Shown: piece by piece, positions 6,359-15,197 of the stretch
Numbering within the stretch: the first letter of the stretch is position 1
Layout of the letters: the number at the start of each line of letters is the position of its first letter
From: an uncultured Alistipes sp.
GTDB lineage: Bacteria > Bacteroidota > Bacteroidia > Bacteroidales > Rikenellaceae
NCBI GenBank assembly: GCA_944320685.1
Contig: CALUIK010000003.1
Span: 124,001 to 188,000 of the forward strand
DNA length: 64,000 bases
Direction of reading: 5' to 3'
Made by a program: the position numbers and the translations under genes
The notes under the pieces: generated by a model
The model's input: only the letters and a program-made list of their open reading frames with translations
What the model was told of the DNA's origin: nothing
Database searches by the model: none

Positions 6359-7582
6359 ATGAAAAGAGTGTTGTTTCTTGCTTTCGCCCTGCTTGTCATG
6401 ACGCAGGCATACGCCAAGACGCGCAAGGTCGTGTATGTGGTTTTCGACGGCATCCCTGCCGACTATATCGAGCGGGTGCATCCCGAGACCGTTTTTGATG
6501 TTGCGAAGCGGGGCGGTTACGCCCGCGCATATACCGGCGGCGAGATCGGCGGCTATTCGCAGACCCCGACGATTTCGGCCGTGGGGTACATGAATATCCT
6601 GACGGGGACGTGGCTGAACAAACACAATGTACCCGGCAATTCGAACCTCGAACCCAACTATAACTATTGGTCGCTTTTCAGAATAGCCAAGGAACAGAAG
6701 AAGAACTTTACTACGGCGCTCTTTTCGAGCTGGACCGACAACCGTACGGTGCTGATCGGTGCCGGCAAGCCCGAAACCGGCAATCTGCAGATAGATATCG
6801 TGCGCGACGGTTATGAGCTTGACGGTTCCGATCTGAAAATGGCCGACGGGCGCCCCGACATCTTCGCCATCGACTCGGTCGTATGCCGTGAGGCGGCGGA
6901 GTGTATCCGCCGCGACGCACCCGACTTGAGCTGGGTGTATCTGTGGTATACCGACGACGCTTTCCATGCATACGGCGACGGTGCGTATGCCGATAAATAT
7001 GTCAGAAAGACCGATGAACAAGTGGCACGCATTTGGGAGGCGGTAAAATACAGGGAGCAGAATTTCGATGAGGAGTGGATGGTCATCCTTACCACGGATC
7101 ACGGCCGCAACGAGAGCGGTCACGGTCACGGCGGGCAGTCGGCGCGCGAGCGCAGCGTGTGGATATCGACGAACGTCGGCCGTCTGAACGGACATTTCGG
7201 CTCCCCGACGCTTTCGCTGGTAGATATTCTTCCGACGATATGCCGCTTCATGGGATTCGACATGCCGCGCGATGTGGCTTTCGAGAAGGACGGCATATCG
7301 TTCTACGGCGAGGAGGACATCTCCGACTTGACTGCGCACCCCTACGACAGCGAGGTGCAGCTGCGCTGGAAATGCGGGCGGTCGAAGGACGATGCCGTAG
7401 TATACATGGCTACGACGAACAATTACAAGAGCGGCGGCCGGGACGAATGGATCGAGGTTGGCCGCGTGAAAGCGAGCGAATGCGCGATAACGGTGGATTT
7501 GGACCGTTATCCGAAGTCGAAGTTCTATAAATTTGTTGTGGCGACACCGAATACCGTGCTGAACAGATGGCTGCTAAAATAA
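6359..7582 (+). CDS. Secreted type I phosphodiesterase/nucleotide pyrophosphatase (alkaline phosphatase superfamily)
   Basis: A 407-residue protein with a cleavable signal peptide (ending around AYA at residue 19), so probably periplasmic. Superfamily metal and nucleophile positions are visible: VFDG near residue 30, TPTISAVGYMNILTGTW (nucleophile Thr region), YTDDAFHAYG near 200, and TTDHGRNESGHGHGG near 245. These bind two zinc ions. The family hydrolyses phosphodiesters or pyrophosphates of nucleotides and related substrates. The exact substrate is unknown. It is transcribed from the copy-B repeat promoter, and mltG follows 44 bases downstream. Confidence 0.85.
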   Translation: MKRVLFLAFALLVMTQAYAKTRKVVYVVFDGIPADYIERVHPETVFDVAKRGGYARAYTGGEIGGYSQTPTISAVGYMNILTGTWLNKHNVPGNSNLEPNYNYWSLFRIAKEQKKNFTTALFSSWTDNRTVLIGAGKPETGNLQIDIVRDGYELDGSDLKMADGRPDIFAIDSVVCREAAECIRRDAPDLSWVYLWYTDDAFHAYGDGAYADKYVRKTDEQVARIWEAVKYREQNFDEEWMVILTTDHGRNESGHGHGGQSARERSVWISTNVGRLNGHFGSPTLSLVDILPTICRFMGFDMPRDVAFEKDGISFYGEEDISDLTAHPYDSEVQLRWKCGRSKDDAVVYMATTNNYKSGGRDEWIEVGRVKASECAITVDLDRYPKSKFYKFVVATPNTVLNRWLLK

Positions 7583-7626
7583 CCGTCGACGTGGGGCGCG
7601 GCGCCCGCAGGTAAGATATTGCGTAT

Positions 7627-8640
7627 ATGAAAAAAACAGCAGTTTGGATAATTGCGGCGGTTGCCGCGGTGGCTGCCGTCGCGGCATGGTGGCTTTACGA
7701 ATCGTTTTATGGGGGATGCGTCCGCGAGGAGCGCAGCCTTTACATATACCGCGACTACGCATATGCGCAGGTCGCCGACTCGGTGGCAGCTGACATAAGG
7801 CACAAGTGGGCGTTCGATATGTATGCCCGCAGGCTCGACCTTGCGGATACGTTCAAGGCCGGCCATTATGTGCTCGAGACCGGAATGAGCGTCGTCGATG
7901 TGGTGCGTATGCTCAAGTTGGGGCTGCAGACCCCCGTTATGGTGACGATGAACAATGTCAAGACCCCCGCCCAGCTCGCGGGCAAACTCTCGCGGCAGAT
8001 CGAGGCTGACTCGGCTGCGCTGGCCGAGGCTTTTATGGACGGCGCGACGGCCGAACGGTTGGGGTTCTCGTCTCCGCTGACCATGTTCTCGATATTCCTG
8101 CCCGATACGTACGAGTTCTATTGGACGGTGTCACCCGACGAATTCATAGAGCGTATGTATAGGGAATACAGGCGTTTCTGGTCTGGTACGCGCGACGAGA
8201 AGCGCAAGCGCAGCGGTCTGAACCGCGTGGAGGTGTCGACGCTGGCCTCGATCGTATACGAGGAGACGCGCAAGACGGACGAGATGCCTCGCATAGCGGG
8301 TGTCTATATGAACCGCCTGCGCAAGGGTATCCCGTTGCAGGCCGACCCGACGATAAAGTATGCGATGCAGGACTTCGGGCTGCGGCGAATCCTATACCGC
8401 CATCTGAAATACGAGTCGCCGTACAATACGTATCTTCACCGCGGCCTGCCTCCCTCGCCCATATGCATGCCGAGCATCGCGGCCATAGACGCCGTACTCG
8501 ATTACGAGGACCACGACTACATATTCTTCTGTGCCCGTCCCACGTTCGACGGCTACCACAATTTCGCACGCACTCTGTCGGAGCACAATGCAAATGCACG
8601 TGCTTACCAACGTGAGCTGAACAAGCGCAAGATAAAATGA
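7627..8640 (+). CDS. mltG: Endolytic peptidoglycan transglycosylase MltG
   Basis: A 337-residue YceG-like protein with one N-terminal membrane anchor (residues 5-24) and a periplasmic catalytic domain. MltG cleaves nascent glycan strands and sets their length at the inner membrane. The signature segments are LASIVYEE with the catalytic glutamate around residue 218, VYMNRLRKGIPLQADPTIKYA, and the SPYNTYLHRGLPPSPICMP stretch. Length is normal for the family. A short ATCCGC/GCGGAT hairpin follows the stop. Confidence 0.93.
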   Translation: MKKTAVWIIAAVAAVAAVAAWWLYESFYGGCVREERSLYIYRDYAYAQVADSVAADIRHKWAFDMYARRLDLADTFKAGHYVLETGMSVVDVVRMLKLGLQTPVMVTMNNVKTPAQLAGKLSRQIEADSAALAEAFMDGATAERLGFSSPLTMFSIFLPDTYEFYWTVSPDEFIERMYREYRRFWSGTRDEKRKRSGLNRVEVSTLASIVYEETRKTDEMPRIAGVYMNRLRKGIPLQADPTIKYAMQDFGLRRILYRHLKYESPYNTYLHRGLPPSPICMPSIAAIDAVLDYEDHDYIFFCARPTFDGYHNFARTLSEHNANARAYQRELNKRKIK

Positions 8641-8921
8641 TATCCGCCGCTGCGGATCTGTGCGGTACGGCGGCTGTTGCGGGAAAGTTTTGTCTTGAGG
8701 CGCAATGTGCAGCATATTTGAATATGGTAACAGTATGTGTCCCTGCATAGCCAAATCCGAAAACCTGCGTTTTCGATTTGTCTCTGCGCCCGACTTTTCG
8801 TATATTTGCAGACCGTTCCGTGCGGCGATTGCGGCGGCGGGTGACGGCGTGGAGCAAGACCCCGGCCTCCTATGGCGCGGGTGATTAACAGTAAGGAGTA
8901 AAAGGAAAATATCTGAAATAT
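8641..8921. promoter_or_regulatory. Intergenic region with repeat copy C, a palindrome and a promoter
   Basis: It contains a CATATT-TG-AATATG palindrome (8713-8726), then the third copy (C) of the repeat seen at 6191-6302. Copy C comprises a dyad (AAATC...GAAAAC / GTTTTC...GATTT), TTGTCTCTGCGCCCG, and TATATTTG (8801-8808). The stem bases differ from copy B but still pair. The box is the likely promoter of the DUF4199-glycosyltransferase-DUF4293 operon, giving a leader of about 110 bases. Confidence 0.6.
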
Positions 8922-9518
8922 ATGTCTAAAAACAGTTTTTGGAACGACGCTTCGCGGTGCGGAGCGATAGTTGGGGCGGTTCACGCCGCTTTCGCATGTC
9001 TGGGCATGTGCTTCACATCTATGGCACTGCTGATCTCGTTGGTGGCGCTGGTGGCGCAGATATGGCTGCTGGCGCGGTATGCGAGCCGACGTTCGGCGCT
9101 CTTCGTGAAGGAGGGGTTCTCCTATTCGCAGAGCCTCGGTTTCATCGTTTCGATGGGCCTTTTCGCCGGTGTCGTGAGCGGCGCATACGAGATCGTTGCG
9201 AGCAATTTCCTCTTTACCGAGACCTACGAGTCGAATCTGAACAATATACTGGCCGTATATTCGCAGCTCGGCACATTCGATAACGCCGCTTTGGACAGCA
9301 TGTCGAAACTCTACCGTTCGATGCTCTTCTCGCCAGTGCCGGTACTGCTTACGCAGGTATTCTCGCTGGTGTTGAGCTACGGTTTCTATGGTCTCTTCAT
9401 CTCGATAGGCACCAAGCGCGAGCCCGCCTTGTTCGATCCGGAGAGTTACACAGTGTCGGAGGATGAACATGACGACCGTCATGATGACGGGCAGACGTCG
9501 GAGACAGATCGCAGGTAA
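8922..9518 (+). CDS. DUF4199 family membrane protein
   Basis: A 198-residue protein with three to four hydrophobic helices (about residues 15-50, 68-92 and 134-160) and a charged, Asp/Glu-rich C-terminal tail. It matches the Bacteroidota-restricted DUF4199 family, whose function is unknown. It is the first gene of an operon with a membrane-anchored dolichol-phosphate-mannose-synthase-like glycosyltransferase and a DUF4293 protein. That order recurs in this phylum and suggests a shared envelope role. Confidence 0.8.
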   Translation: MSKNSFWNDASRCGAIVGAVHAAFACLGMCFTSMALLISLVALVAQIWLLARYASRRSALFVKEGFSYSQSLGFIVSMGLFAGVVSGAYEIVASNFLFTETYESNLNNILAVYSQLGTFDNAALDSMSKLYRSMLFSPVPVLLTQVFSLVLSYGFYGLFISIGTKREPALFDPESYTVSEDEHDDRHDDGQTSETDRR

Positions 9519-9531
9519 ATTGGCCGAATCG

Positions 9532-10521
9532 ATGGGAAAAGGGCTGGACATATCGGTCGTGGTGCCCCTGTACAACGAGCGTGAGTCGTTGCCGGAACTT
9601 GTGGCATGGATCGACCGCGTGGCGTGCGAAAACCACCTATCGTATGAGATAATAATGGTCGACGACGGCTCGCGTGACGGCTCATGGGAGGAGATCGTGC
9701 GTCTTGTGTCACAATATCCCGCCATAAAGGCCATACGTTTTGCTCGCAATTACGGCAAGTCGGCAGCTCTTTACTGCGGTTTCGAGGCGGCCCGTGGCGA
9801 GGTGGTCTTCACGATGGATGCCGACCTTCAGGATTCGCCCGACGAGATACCCGAAATGCGGCGTATGATCCTCGAGGACGGATACGATCTGGTGTCGGGA
9901 TGGAAGAGGAAACGTTACGATCCTGCAGGCAAGCGGCTGCCGAGCAAATTCTTCAACATGACGGCGCGTATAGTCTCGGGCATCAGGCTGCACGACTTCA
10001 ATTGCGGCCTGAAGGCCTACCGCAAGAATGTAGTCAAGTCGATCGAGGTGTACGGCGAGATGCACCGTTATATCCCCATCCTCGCCAAACATGCGGGATT
10101 CAAGCGTATAGGCGAGAAGGTGGTGCACCACCGCGAGCGCAAGTACGGCGTCTCGAAATTCGGCATGGAGCGTATGGTAAAGGGTTATCTCGATCTTGTC
10201 ACCGTGTCGTTCATGTCGCATTTCGGCCGTTCGCCCATGTATTTCTTCGGCAGTCTGGGCACGGTGATGTTCCTCGTGGGAGGTTTTACTACGGTATGGG
10301 TCATTGCCGCCAAGCTGTACAAGCAGGCACACGGACTTCCGTTGCGAGCCGTTACCGACCAGCCGTTATTCTTTGTGGCGATTCTGTCGGTGATCCTCGG
10401 CGTGCAGCTGTTTCTGGCGGGATTCCTCGGAGAACTGATCAACCGCAACTCGCCCGACCGTAACGCATACCTTATTGACCGCAGACTGAATTTTGACGAC
10501 AAAACAAACGATCGTATATGA
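9532..10521 (+). CDS. Membrane-anchored family 2 glycosyltransferase (DPM1/GtrB-like)
   Basis: A GT-A catalytic domain with DISVVVPLYNERESLPEL at the N-terminus, VDDGSRDGS, and DADLQDSPDEIPEM (metal-binding DxD region). Two C-terminal membrane helices follow (about residues 235-260 and 275-300). Such enzymes move a sugar from a nucleotide donor to undecaprenyl phosphate. Open frame extends upstream into the DUF4199 gene (ATG at 9463), but alignment to the domain start favours ATG 9532, 13 bases after the upstream stop. The sugar is unknown. Confidence 0.88.
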   Translation: MGKGLDISVVVPLYNERESLPELVAWIDRVACENHLSYEIIMVDDGSRDGSWEEIVRLVSQYPAIKAIRFARNYGKSAALYCGFEAARGEVVFTMDADLQDSPDEIPEMRRMILEDGYDLVSGWKRKRYDPAGKRLPSKFFNMTARIVSGIRLHDFNCGLKAYRKNVVKSIEVYGEMHRYIPILAKHAGFKRIGEKVVHHRERKYGVSKFGMERMVKGYLDLVTVSFMSHFGRSPMYFFGSLGTVMFLVGGFTTVWVIAAKLYKQAHGLPLRAVTDQPLFFVAILSVILGVQLFLAGFLGELINRNSPDRNAYLIDRRLNFDDKTNDRI

Positions 10522-10976
10522 TACAACGCATTCAAACACTTTACTTGCTGGCCGTCGCAGCGCTGATGATCACTGCGCTCTTCGTGCCTTTAGCCTATTT
10601 TGCCGATGGCACGGCCGAATATACGCTGCGTGCGTTCACCTTGAGCGGTGACGGCATGTCGCAACCGACCGTATACATGGGCATAGTGATGGTTCTGGCG
10701 GCTGCCGTACCTTTGGTCAACATATTCCTATTCAAACGGCGCATGCTGCAGATCCGCCTTTGTGCAGTCGAAATGGTCCTGCTGCTGGGTACGGTGGCTT
10801 TTATCGGCATATATTATTACTTGAGCAGCCGCATGATGTCGCAGGCGGAGATACATGTGCATGGGTTCCGCATAGCCGCGGTCTTCCCGCTGGTATCTCT
10901 TGTGCTGGACTATCTGGCCATGCGCGCCATATTCCGGGATGAAATTCTGGTGAAGTCGCTCGACCGTATCAGGTAG
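10518..10976 (+). CDS. DUF4293 family membrane protein
   Basis: A 152-residue protein with four predicted membrane helices. It begins MIQRIQTLYLL, the characteristic start of the Bacteroidota DUF4293 family (function unknown). Its ATG overlaps the glycosyltransferase stop as ATGA, so the two are translationally coupled. It is the last gene of the operon, followed by a strong hairpin. Confidence 0.85.
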   Translation: MIQRIQTLYLLAVAALMITALFVPLAYFADGTAEYTLRAFTLSGDGMSQPTVYMGIVMVLAAAVPLVNIFLFKRRMLQIRLCAVEMVLLLGTVAFIGIYYYLSSRMMSQAEIHVHGFRIAAVFPLVSLVLDYLAMRAIFRDEILVKSLDRIR

Positions 10977-11000
10977 GCATGCCGCGACGGACGGGATGCG

Positions 11001-11030
11001 GAAGGCCGGAGTTCGAAAGCTCCGGCCTTC
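11001..11030 (+). terminator. Strong hairpin after the DUF4293 gene
   Basis: An 11-bp perfect stem (GAAGGCCGGAG / CTCCGGCCTTC) around an 8-nt loop, 24 bases after the stop. No T-run follows. Confidence 0.65.
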
Positions 11031-11073
11031 GCGGTTAATACGTTCCAGTGTTTTGTGCTGACGGAAATTTTAT

Positions 11074-11081
11074 TAAATTTG
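11074..11081 (+). promoter_or_regulatory. -7 box of the BACON lipoprotein/nuclease operon
   Basis: TAAATTTG with TTTG about 18 bases upstream (11052-11055). The transcript would have a leader of about 68 bases. Confidence 0.6.
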
Positions 11082-11154
11082 TATGTATGCGGTCTTTATC
11101 GGAGATATATCCGATGCCGCACGGTAAGAAATTAACCCGTTTGAACGATTCCTT

Positions 11155-14064
11155 ATGAAAAATCTGTTGTCATGTCAGATCTTAGCGGCGGTTGCCGTTA
11201 TGGGCCTTTGCGGCATGTCGTGCTCCTCGCGCGAGGAGTTCCATCCTCAACTCGACGTGCTGTCGGGCGACGGGAGTACGTTGTCGGGGCGGAGCATCAA
11301 TTATGGTGAGGCGGGAGGCTCGACGGAGGTTTCGGTGCGCTCTAATGCCGAATGGAGTATCGTGAGCGACGCTTCATGGTTGGAAATATCGCCCTCATGC
11401 GGTACGGGCGACGGCAGTGTCGTGATCTCGGCCGGTGCATCGGATGCCTCCCGCAGCGGAGTTGTGGAGATCGCCTTGACGGCGTCACCGCAGGTGCGCA
11501 TGTCATTCGATGTGGTGCAGTATGTCGAACCCGAGGAGGATCCGCAGTATGAGATCATATACCGTGACTGTTTCGACGGTGCAGCTGCAAGTCCCGAATA
11601 CGGCGACACGGGCGACGGATGGCCTGCGGTCGGGGAGTTCGGGGAGTTTGCGGCTGCGGAGGGCTGCGGTGCCGACTTGGTGGCGTATACGGCTGAAGAC
11701 GTTACCGTACGCAGCGATATGTGGCCTGCGGAGAGCGATTATGCGGGGGCCTCGGGCCGCAACAATCTCTTTCTGGCGGAGTATTCCATGCTGGAGGTGT
11801 CGGGGATATCGTTGAGGCGGACGGATTCCGACTTGTGCCTGTCGTTCGGACGATGGGTCTCTGCGGAGTGCGGCGACGGGGATCAGCGGCCTGCGGTGTG
11901 GATCAGCGGCGACGGCAAACGTTGGAGCCGTATACTATACGATTCGGAGGCGCCGGCAGGTGAGTGGCATAAGGTCGAGTGCTGTTTTTCGCTTGCGGCG
12001 GTACCTTCGTCGTTGCAGCTGGCCTTTGTCGGGTCGCCGAACGGTGCGGTGCGTATCGACGATGTGTCGTTGTGCACTGGTGCAGGCGGAGCCTCTATAG
12101 ACCTCGATAAGGGCGGGGAGATCGAACGGGAGGAGCCGCCCGCAGCGCCGCCTGCGGAGCGTAATGTGACCGTTGCCGATATTGTGGCCATGATGCCTGA
12201 GGCCGATGGACGGACTGTCGCCGACAAGTCGGGCGATCTGCTCTTCGACGCCGTTGTGCAGAACGATTTTGCCGGCGGTAACTGTACGGCCTCGATGCTG
12301 GTGCTGGCCGATGAGGGAGCCGTGGAGGCCGGCTGCGGCGTGGCTCTCTGCGGAGATGGTGTCGATGCCGCCTCGGCGGGACTTGCATGCGGCGAGCGGG
12401 TGCATGTGCGCCTGAAACGCGGGGCGGCGATACTGTGCAACGTCAACGGCGCCATGTATGTAACGGGAGAGGACGGTACGGCATGGTTCGAACTCGAGCC
12501 GTCGGGATCGGCGGCAGAGGTGACGGTTGCGTCGATAGATGTGCGGCGTATGGCCGAGTATCAGAATATGACAGTCGAGGTGGCTGATGTCGAGTCGGGA
12601 AGCGGTGGCGTATGGTGCGATGCTGGCGACGGGGAACACGTGTTCTCGGCCGCAGGCGAGGCCGTCCGTCTCTTCGTTCGGGGAGGTGCGGCGGCTTTCG
12701 CGAATAAAAGATTCGGGGCGGCGCATGGCTGTATCAGGGGCATTGTCGTCATGCGCGGCGGTGAGGCATGGCTCTGCCCGCGCAACGGCGGCGACGTCGA
12801 GGCATTCGACGTTGAGGAGCCGTTGCCGCCGATGGCGGTGACCATTCCCGAAATTATCGCCTCCCTGAGGGCCGATGGCACTCCGGTCGTTATTGACGGT
12901 GCACGGGACAGGGTATTGACAGCGGTGGTCATGAACGATACGCCGAACGGTAACTGCAACCCGTCGCATCTGATACTTGCGGCGGAAGGCGCCTCGGGCG
13001 CAGGGAACGGTATTACGCTGTACGGTTCGTGTGTGACGCCTGCGGCGCTGGGAGTGAAACGCGGCGACATGGTGGCCGTGACGTTGAAGGCGTCGGAGGC
13101 TGTCGCCGTCATGTATAACGGCATGTATGAGATTACGGGCGACGAGGCGTCCGAGTGGGCGGAGGTGGAGATTTTGTCGTCGGGACACGAACCGGCAGTG
13201 ACGGATATTGCTGCATCGCAGTTGTCTGATTATCAGGGTATGGCTGTGAGAATAAAGGGCGCCGTGCCCGAAAGCGGCGGCTTGTGGTACGATGCCGCAT
13301 GCGGCGGCGAAATAGGCTTTACGGCGGACGGCGGGCCGTTTACGGTGCGTGTATTGCCGAGTGCCGTTTTTGCGGACGACACCTATGTCGCCGTCGAAGG
13401 CGACATTGTCGGTCTGGCGGCTGTCACGGACGGCAAGGCCGTGCTTATGCCGCGCGACGGGAGCGATGTGTCTGCATATGCATATACCGGAGATACGGGT
13501 TATCCTGATGATCCGGGGGATGATTCGGGAGAGGATCCCTCACCCGGAACTCCGGACGACCCTATTCCCGCGCCCGACGATGACGGCAAATATGTCATGG
13601 TGAATTCTCTGTCCGACTTGAAGGCTGGGGCATACCATATCGGTGGATACCGGAACGGCCGCTTGTATCTGGCCTGTGGCGGCCTTACGCCGGTAAACCA
13701 TTGCAACACGGCGGAGTTCTTCTTCGACGGAGAATCGCTCAAGTCCGCTACGGCTGCTGCGGCTGTCGTGACGCTCGAGGCGGCCGGCGTCGAGAACGGC
13801 TATTACATCCGTTTCGACGGCGACGGTTACCTGTCGGCTGCGGGGAGCGGTGCCGGCATGTTGCGTTTCACGCAGTCGCGGGCCGAGTATTGGATCTTCT
13901 CGGAGAATGCGTCAGGCGGATTCGACCTTTTGCTCTCGGGCGACAAGTTTGTCCGTCTGGTGGTGTCGAAGACTGCGACCGAGGCGTTGCTGCGGTCCGT
14001 CGCGGCCGACGAGGAGGGTAATGCCGTCGTGCTGATACGCATCGGTACGGAGACCGGCCGATAG
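11155..14064 (+). CDS. Large BACON/OB-fold (DUF5689-like) surface lipoprotein
   Basis: A 969-residue lipoprotein with lipid-attachment Cys23. A BACON domain (about residues 45-123) is followed by a jelly-roll-like segment (about 130-310). Two clearly duplicated modules follow (about 337-555 and 565-775), each containing AVVxND...GNC and AxYQxM motifs that resemble the OB-fold region of DUF5689 proteins. A Pro/Asp/Glu-rich linker and a C-terminal beta domain complete it. It is followed 10 bases later by a secreted EEP nuclease. Extracellular nucleases in other bacteria combine OB-fold and EEP domains in one chain. Here they may act as partners that bind and cut DNA or another phosphoester at the surface (inference). 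Confidence 0.72.
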   Translation: MKNLLSCQILAAVAVMGLCGMSCSSREEFHPQLDVLSGDGSTLSGRSINYGEAGGSTEVSVRSNAEWSIVSDASWLEISPSCGTGDGSVVISAGASDASRSGVVEIALTASPQVRMSFDVVQYVEPEEDPQYEIIYRDCFDGAAASPEYGDTGDGWPAVGEFGEFAAAEGCGADLVAYTAEDVTVRSDMWPAESDYAGASGRNNLFLAEYSMLEVSGISLRRTDSDLCLSFGRWVSAECGDGDQRPAVWISGDGKRWSRILYDSEAPAGEWHKVECCFSLAAVPSSLQLAFVGSPNGAVRIDDVSLCTGAGGASIDLDKGGEIEREEPPAAPPAERNVTVADIVAMMPEADGRTVADKSGDLLFDAVVQNDFAGGNCTASMLVLADEGAVEAGCGVALCGDGVDAASAGLACGERVHVRLKRGAAILCNVNGAMYVTGEDGTAWFELEPSGSAAEVTVASIDVRRMAEYQNMTVEVADVESGSGGVWCDAGDGEHVFSAAGEAVRLFVRGGAAAFANKRFGAAHGCIRGIVVMRGGEAWLCPRNGGDVEAFDVEEPLPPMAVTIPEIIASLRADGTPVVIDGARDRVLTAVVMNDTPNGNCNPSHLILAAEGASGAGNGITLYGSCVTPAALGVKRGDMVAVTLKASEAVAVMYNGMYEITGDEASEWAEVEILSSGHEPAVTDIAASQLSDYQGMAVRIKGAVPESGGLWYDAACGGEIGFTADGGPFTVRVLPSAVFADDTYVAVEGDIVGLAAVTDGKAVLMPRDGSDVSAYAYTGDTGYPDDPGDDSGEDPSPGTPDDPIPAPDDDGKYVMVNSLSDLKAGAYHIGGYRNGRLYLACGGLTPVNHCNTAEFFFDGESLKSATAAAAVVTLEAAGVENGYYIRFDGDGYLSAAGSGAGMLRFTQSRAEYWIFSENASGGFDLLLSGDKFVRLVVSKTATEALLRSVAADEEGNAVVLIRIGTETGR

Positions 14065-14074
14065 ATGGAACCGT

Positions 14075-15127
14075 ATGGGAGGTATGACACATGTGCGGTA
14101 TGTCGTGTTGATTGTGGCGTCAATGCTGCTGTCGCATGCAGTGGCGGCGCAGGAGGCGGCCGGAGTGGGCACGGCGCAGCTTCGGTATACGGTCGCGTTC
14201 TATAATGTCGAGGATCTGTTCGACACGTCCGATGACCCTAATACGGCGGATGAGGATATGCTTCCTCTGTCGGATCGCGGCTGGAACGAGGAGCGTTACC
14301 GAGCGAAACTGCGTTCGCTTGCGCGCGTGATAGCCGATATGGGCGGGGAGAATGGGTTTCCTGTCCTGATAGGGGTCGCCGAGGTGGAGAACCGTGCGGT
14401 GCTGGAGGCGTTGGCTGCGGAGCCTGCGATAGCCTCGGCGGGATATGCAGTGTGCCATGCCGATTCGCCCGATGTGCGCGGTATAGATGTTGCGTTCCTG
14501 TATCGTGCGGGACTGTTCCGCCTCGAGGGGTTCCGCTCGGTGAAGGCCGAGTGCGGGTACCCGCCTACGCGCGACTTCGCCGTCGTCGAGGGACGTATCG
14601 GGGACGACCGGTTCTGTGTGGTGGCGGTGCATTGGCCGTCCCGCCGTGGCGGCGGGCGGAGTGAGGCGCAACGGTGCGCCTGCGCCGGCCAAGTGCGGCG
14701 TATGGCCGATTCGGTGCGTCGGGCCGATCCTTCGGTTAAGGTGATTGTCATGGGAGACATGAATGACGGACCGCGGGACCGCAGTGTTGCACGCGATCTC
14801 GGGGCACGGCGCAGGGTCGGTGGCGACACGACGGGCTTTTACAATCCTTTTGCATCGAAACGCCGTGCCGGACGCGGGTCATACCGTTACGACGGCCGCT
14901 GGAACATGCTCGATCAGATCGTCGTATCTCCCAATCTTGTGCGGAGCGGGGACGCCTGCGGCGGGCTTTGCCTCTGTCGTATCGGCGACGGCCGTGCATT
15001 GGGCGAAGTGTTCCGGCGGGATTGGATGCTGCGCCGCGGCAGCCCGTTCGCAACATACCGCGGATCGGACTATGAAGGCGGCGTGAGCGATCATCTGCCC
15101 GTGTATGTGGTTCTCGGCAGGTGGTGA
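14075..15127 (+). CDS. Secreted endonuclease/exonuclease/phosphatase-family enzyme
   Basis: A 350-residue protein with an N-terminal signal peptide ending near AVAAQ. The EEP fold motifs are in order: AFYNVEDLFD (metal Asn/Glu region), GVAEVEN (catalytic Glu), VHWPSR (His), GDMND (Asp/Asn), and SDHLPV (Asp-His). It hydrolyses phosphodiester or phosphomonoester bonds outside the cytoplasm. Most relatives in this phylum are annotated as endonucleases. An alternative ATG lies three codons in (14084). It is the second gene of the operon with the BACON/OB-fold lipoprotein. Confidence 0.85.
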   Translation: MGGMTHVRYVVLIVASMLLSHAVAAQEAAGVGTAQLRYTVAFYNVEDLFDTSDDPNTADEDMLPLSDRGWNEERYRAKLRSLARVIADMGGENGFPVLIGVAEVENRAVLEALAAEPAIASAGYAVCHADSPDVRGIDVAFLYRAGLFRLEGFRSVKAECGYPPTRDFAVVEGRIGDDRFCVVAVHWPSRRGGGRSEAQRCACAGQVRRMADSVRRADPSVKVIVMGDMNDGPRDRSVARDLGARRRVGGDTTGFYNPFASKRRAGRGSYRYDGRWNMLDQIVVSPNLVRSGDACGGLCLCRIGDGRALGEVFRRDWMLRRGSPFATYRGSDYEGGVSDHLPVYVVLGRW

Positions 15128-15170
15128 TGGCGCATGGGATACGGGAGTTGTTATTGAAACAAAAAAAATT

Positions 15171-15178
15171 TATATTTG
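15171..15178 (+). promoter_or_regulatory. -7 box of the acyl-ACP thioesterase gene
   Basis: TATATTTG with TTG 19 bases upstream (15149-15151), one of the best-spaced promoters here. The leader is only about 13 bases, which fixes ATG 15198 as the start. Confidence 0.75.
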
Positions 15179-15197
15179 CCATATAAAAAATATTGCT

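Noticed and set aside
7593-7607. GGGCG-CGG-CGCCC hairpin after the phosphodiesterase stop.
   Set aside because: A 5-bp stem with a 3-base loop and no T-run; too weak to call a terminator, and mltG probably shares the transcript.
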